Part shown: positions 63,694-64,000 of the stretch, one piece after another
Numbering within the stretch: position 1 is the first letter of the stretch
Layout of the letters: every line of letters begins with the position of its first letter
Program-made: the position numbers and the translations under genes
Notes under the pieces: model-generated
What the model was told of the DNA's origin: nothing
Database searches by the model: none
What the model saw: the letters and a program-made list of their open reading frames with translations, nothing else
Assembly: GCF_009834565.1 (NCBI RefSeq)
Contig: NZ_CP019428.1
Location: 3,348,001 to 3,412,000, forward strand
Direction of reading: 5' to 3'
DNA length: 64,000 nt
Source of the DNA: Pseudomonas sp. R76
GTDB taxonomy: Bacteria; Pseudomonadota; Gammaproteobacteria; Pseudomonadales; Pseudomonadaceae

Positions 63694-64000
63694 TCAATGA
63701 TTCGATTCAGGTGCAGCCTTATTGCTGGCTGGCATGATCTCTTGCCACGACGGCAGGCCGAAGCGATCCGGTTTGCCCTGGGTGGCGGGGTCGACGTCGG
63801 TGCGGTTCCACCAGCCACCGCCCAATGCCTGGAACAAAGCGGTGGTGTCGCTGTACCGAGCGGCCTGCGCCTTGACGCGCGATAGCGCGGTGTTCTGGTA
63901 GGTTTGCTGGGCGTTGAGCAAGTTGATATACGCCACGGCGCCGAGGCGGAACTGGGCCTGTACCAAGTCGAGGTTGGCTTGGGCAGCGCGTTCGGCCACG
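63694..64000 (-). CDS. Outer-membrane efflux channel (NodT/OprM family), 5' part cut by window edge
   Basis: Only the last 101 or so codons are in the window; the frame is open to the right edge. The segment AERAAQANLDLVQAQFRLGAVAYINLLNAQQTYQNTALSRVKAQAARYSDTTALFQALGGGWW is the typical C-terminal helical hairpin and the LGGGW ending of RND-associated outer-membrane factors. It ends 16 nt before the adaptor start, so it is the first or an early gene of the efflux operon. Confidence 0.9.
   Translation of the reverse strand, partial: VAERAAQANLDLVQAQFRLGAVAYINLLNAQQTYQNTALSRVKAQAARYSDTTALFQALGGGWWNRTDVDPATQGKPDRFGLPSWQEIMPASNKAAPESNH

Overview
The window reads as chromosome of a fluorescent-group Pseudomonas. 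The coding DNA is GC-rich with strong G/C third positions. It carries two OprD-family porins, GTGG-type REP/REPIN repeats with their own REP-associated tyrosine transposase, and a tripartite RND pump. All calls come from reading the sequence; no database search was run.

Layout. 1-2.5 kb: a TetR regulator cut by the left edge, divergent from an AstE/AspA-type zinc deacylase with a perfect operator between them, then a tandem array of 126-bp REPIN units. 2.5-5.5 kb: a PAS histidine kinase, a stand-alone receiver and a REC-EAL c-di-GMP phosphodiesterase in one minus-strand operon. 5.7-12.0 kb: a tightly overlapping seven-gene minus-strand operon (thermostable-hemolysin-family protein, AMP-forming ligase, heme-oxygenase-like di-iron protein, SDR, TPR protein, OmpR-type regulator, histidine kinase). 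It diverges from a cytochrome b561 across a striking pair of regulator-like boxes. I consider this the best candidate for an undescribed biosynthetic system. 12.9-18.9 kb: an rbsACB-type sugar ABC transporter, a LacI regulator and a xylulokinase-like kinase. 18.9-20 kb: a RAYT transposase between two copies of a REPIN.

20-31 kb: housekeeping and accessory genes: an NmrA-like oxidoreductase, an Lrp regulator and EamA exporter, an RlhA-like U32 protein, RidA, a stand-alone ketoacyl synthase divergent from an HxlR regulator, an OprD porin, and an orphan HrpK-like protein with a duplicated calcium-site-like module. 31-37.5 kb: oxaloacetate decarboxylase, then a nucleoside hydrolase, LacI regulator, OprD porin and MFS symporter. 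Nearly identical palindromes stand upstream of the regulator and of the symporter, which suggests one nucleoside-type catabolic regulon.

37.8-57.3 kb: a contact-dependent inhibition (two-partner secretion) island. It holds a TpsB transporter, a 4664-residue TpsA/CdiA with a VDNN junction and a predicted PD-(D/E)xK nuclease tip, an Imm49-type immunity gene, an IS4 remnant, and a low-GC tail with an orphan HNH toxin module, a GAD-like/DUF1851-type immunity gene and two unrecognised small genes. 57.5-64 kb: a bicupin protein and an outer membrane factor-MFP-RND-LysR efflux operon that runs off the right edge.
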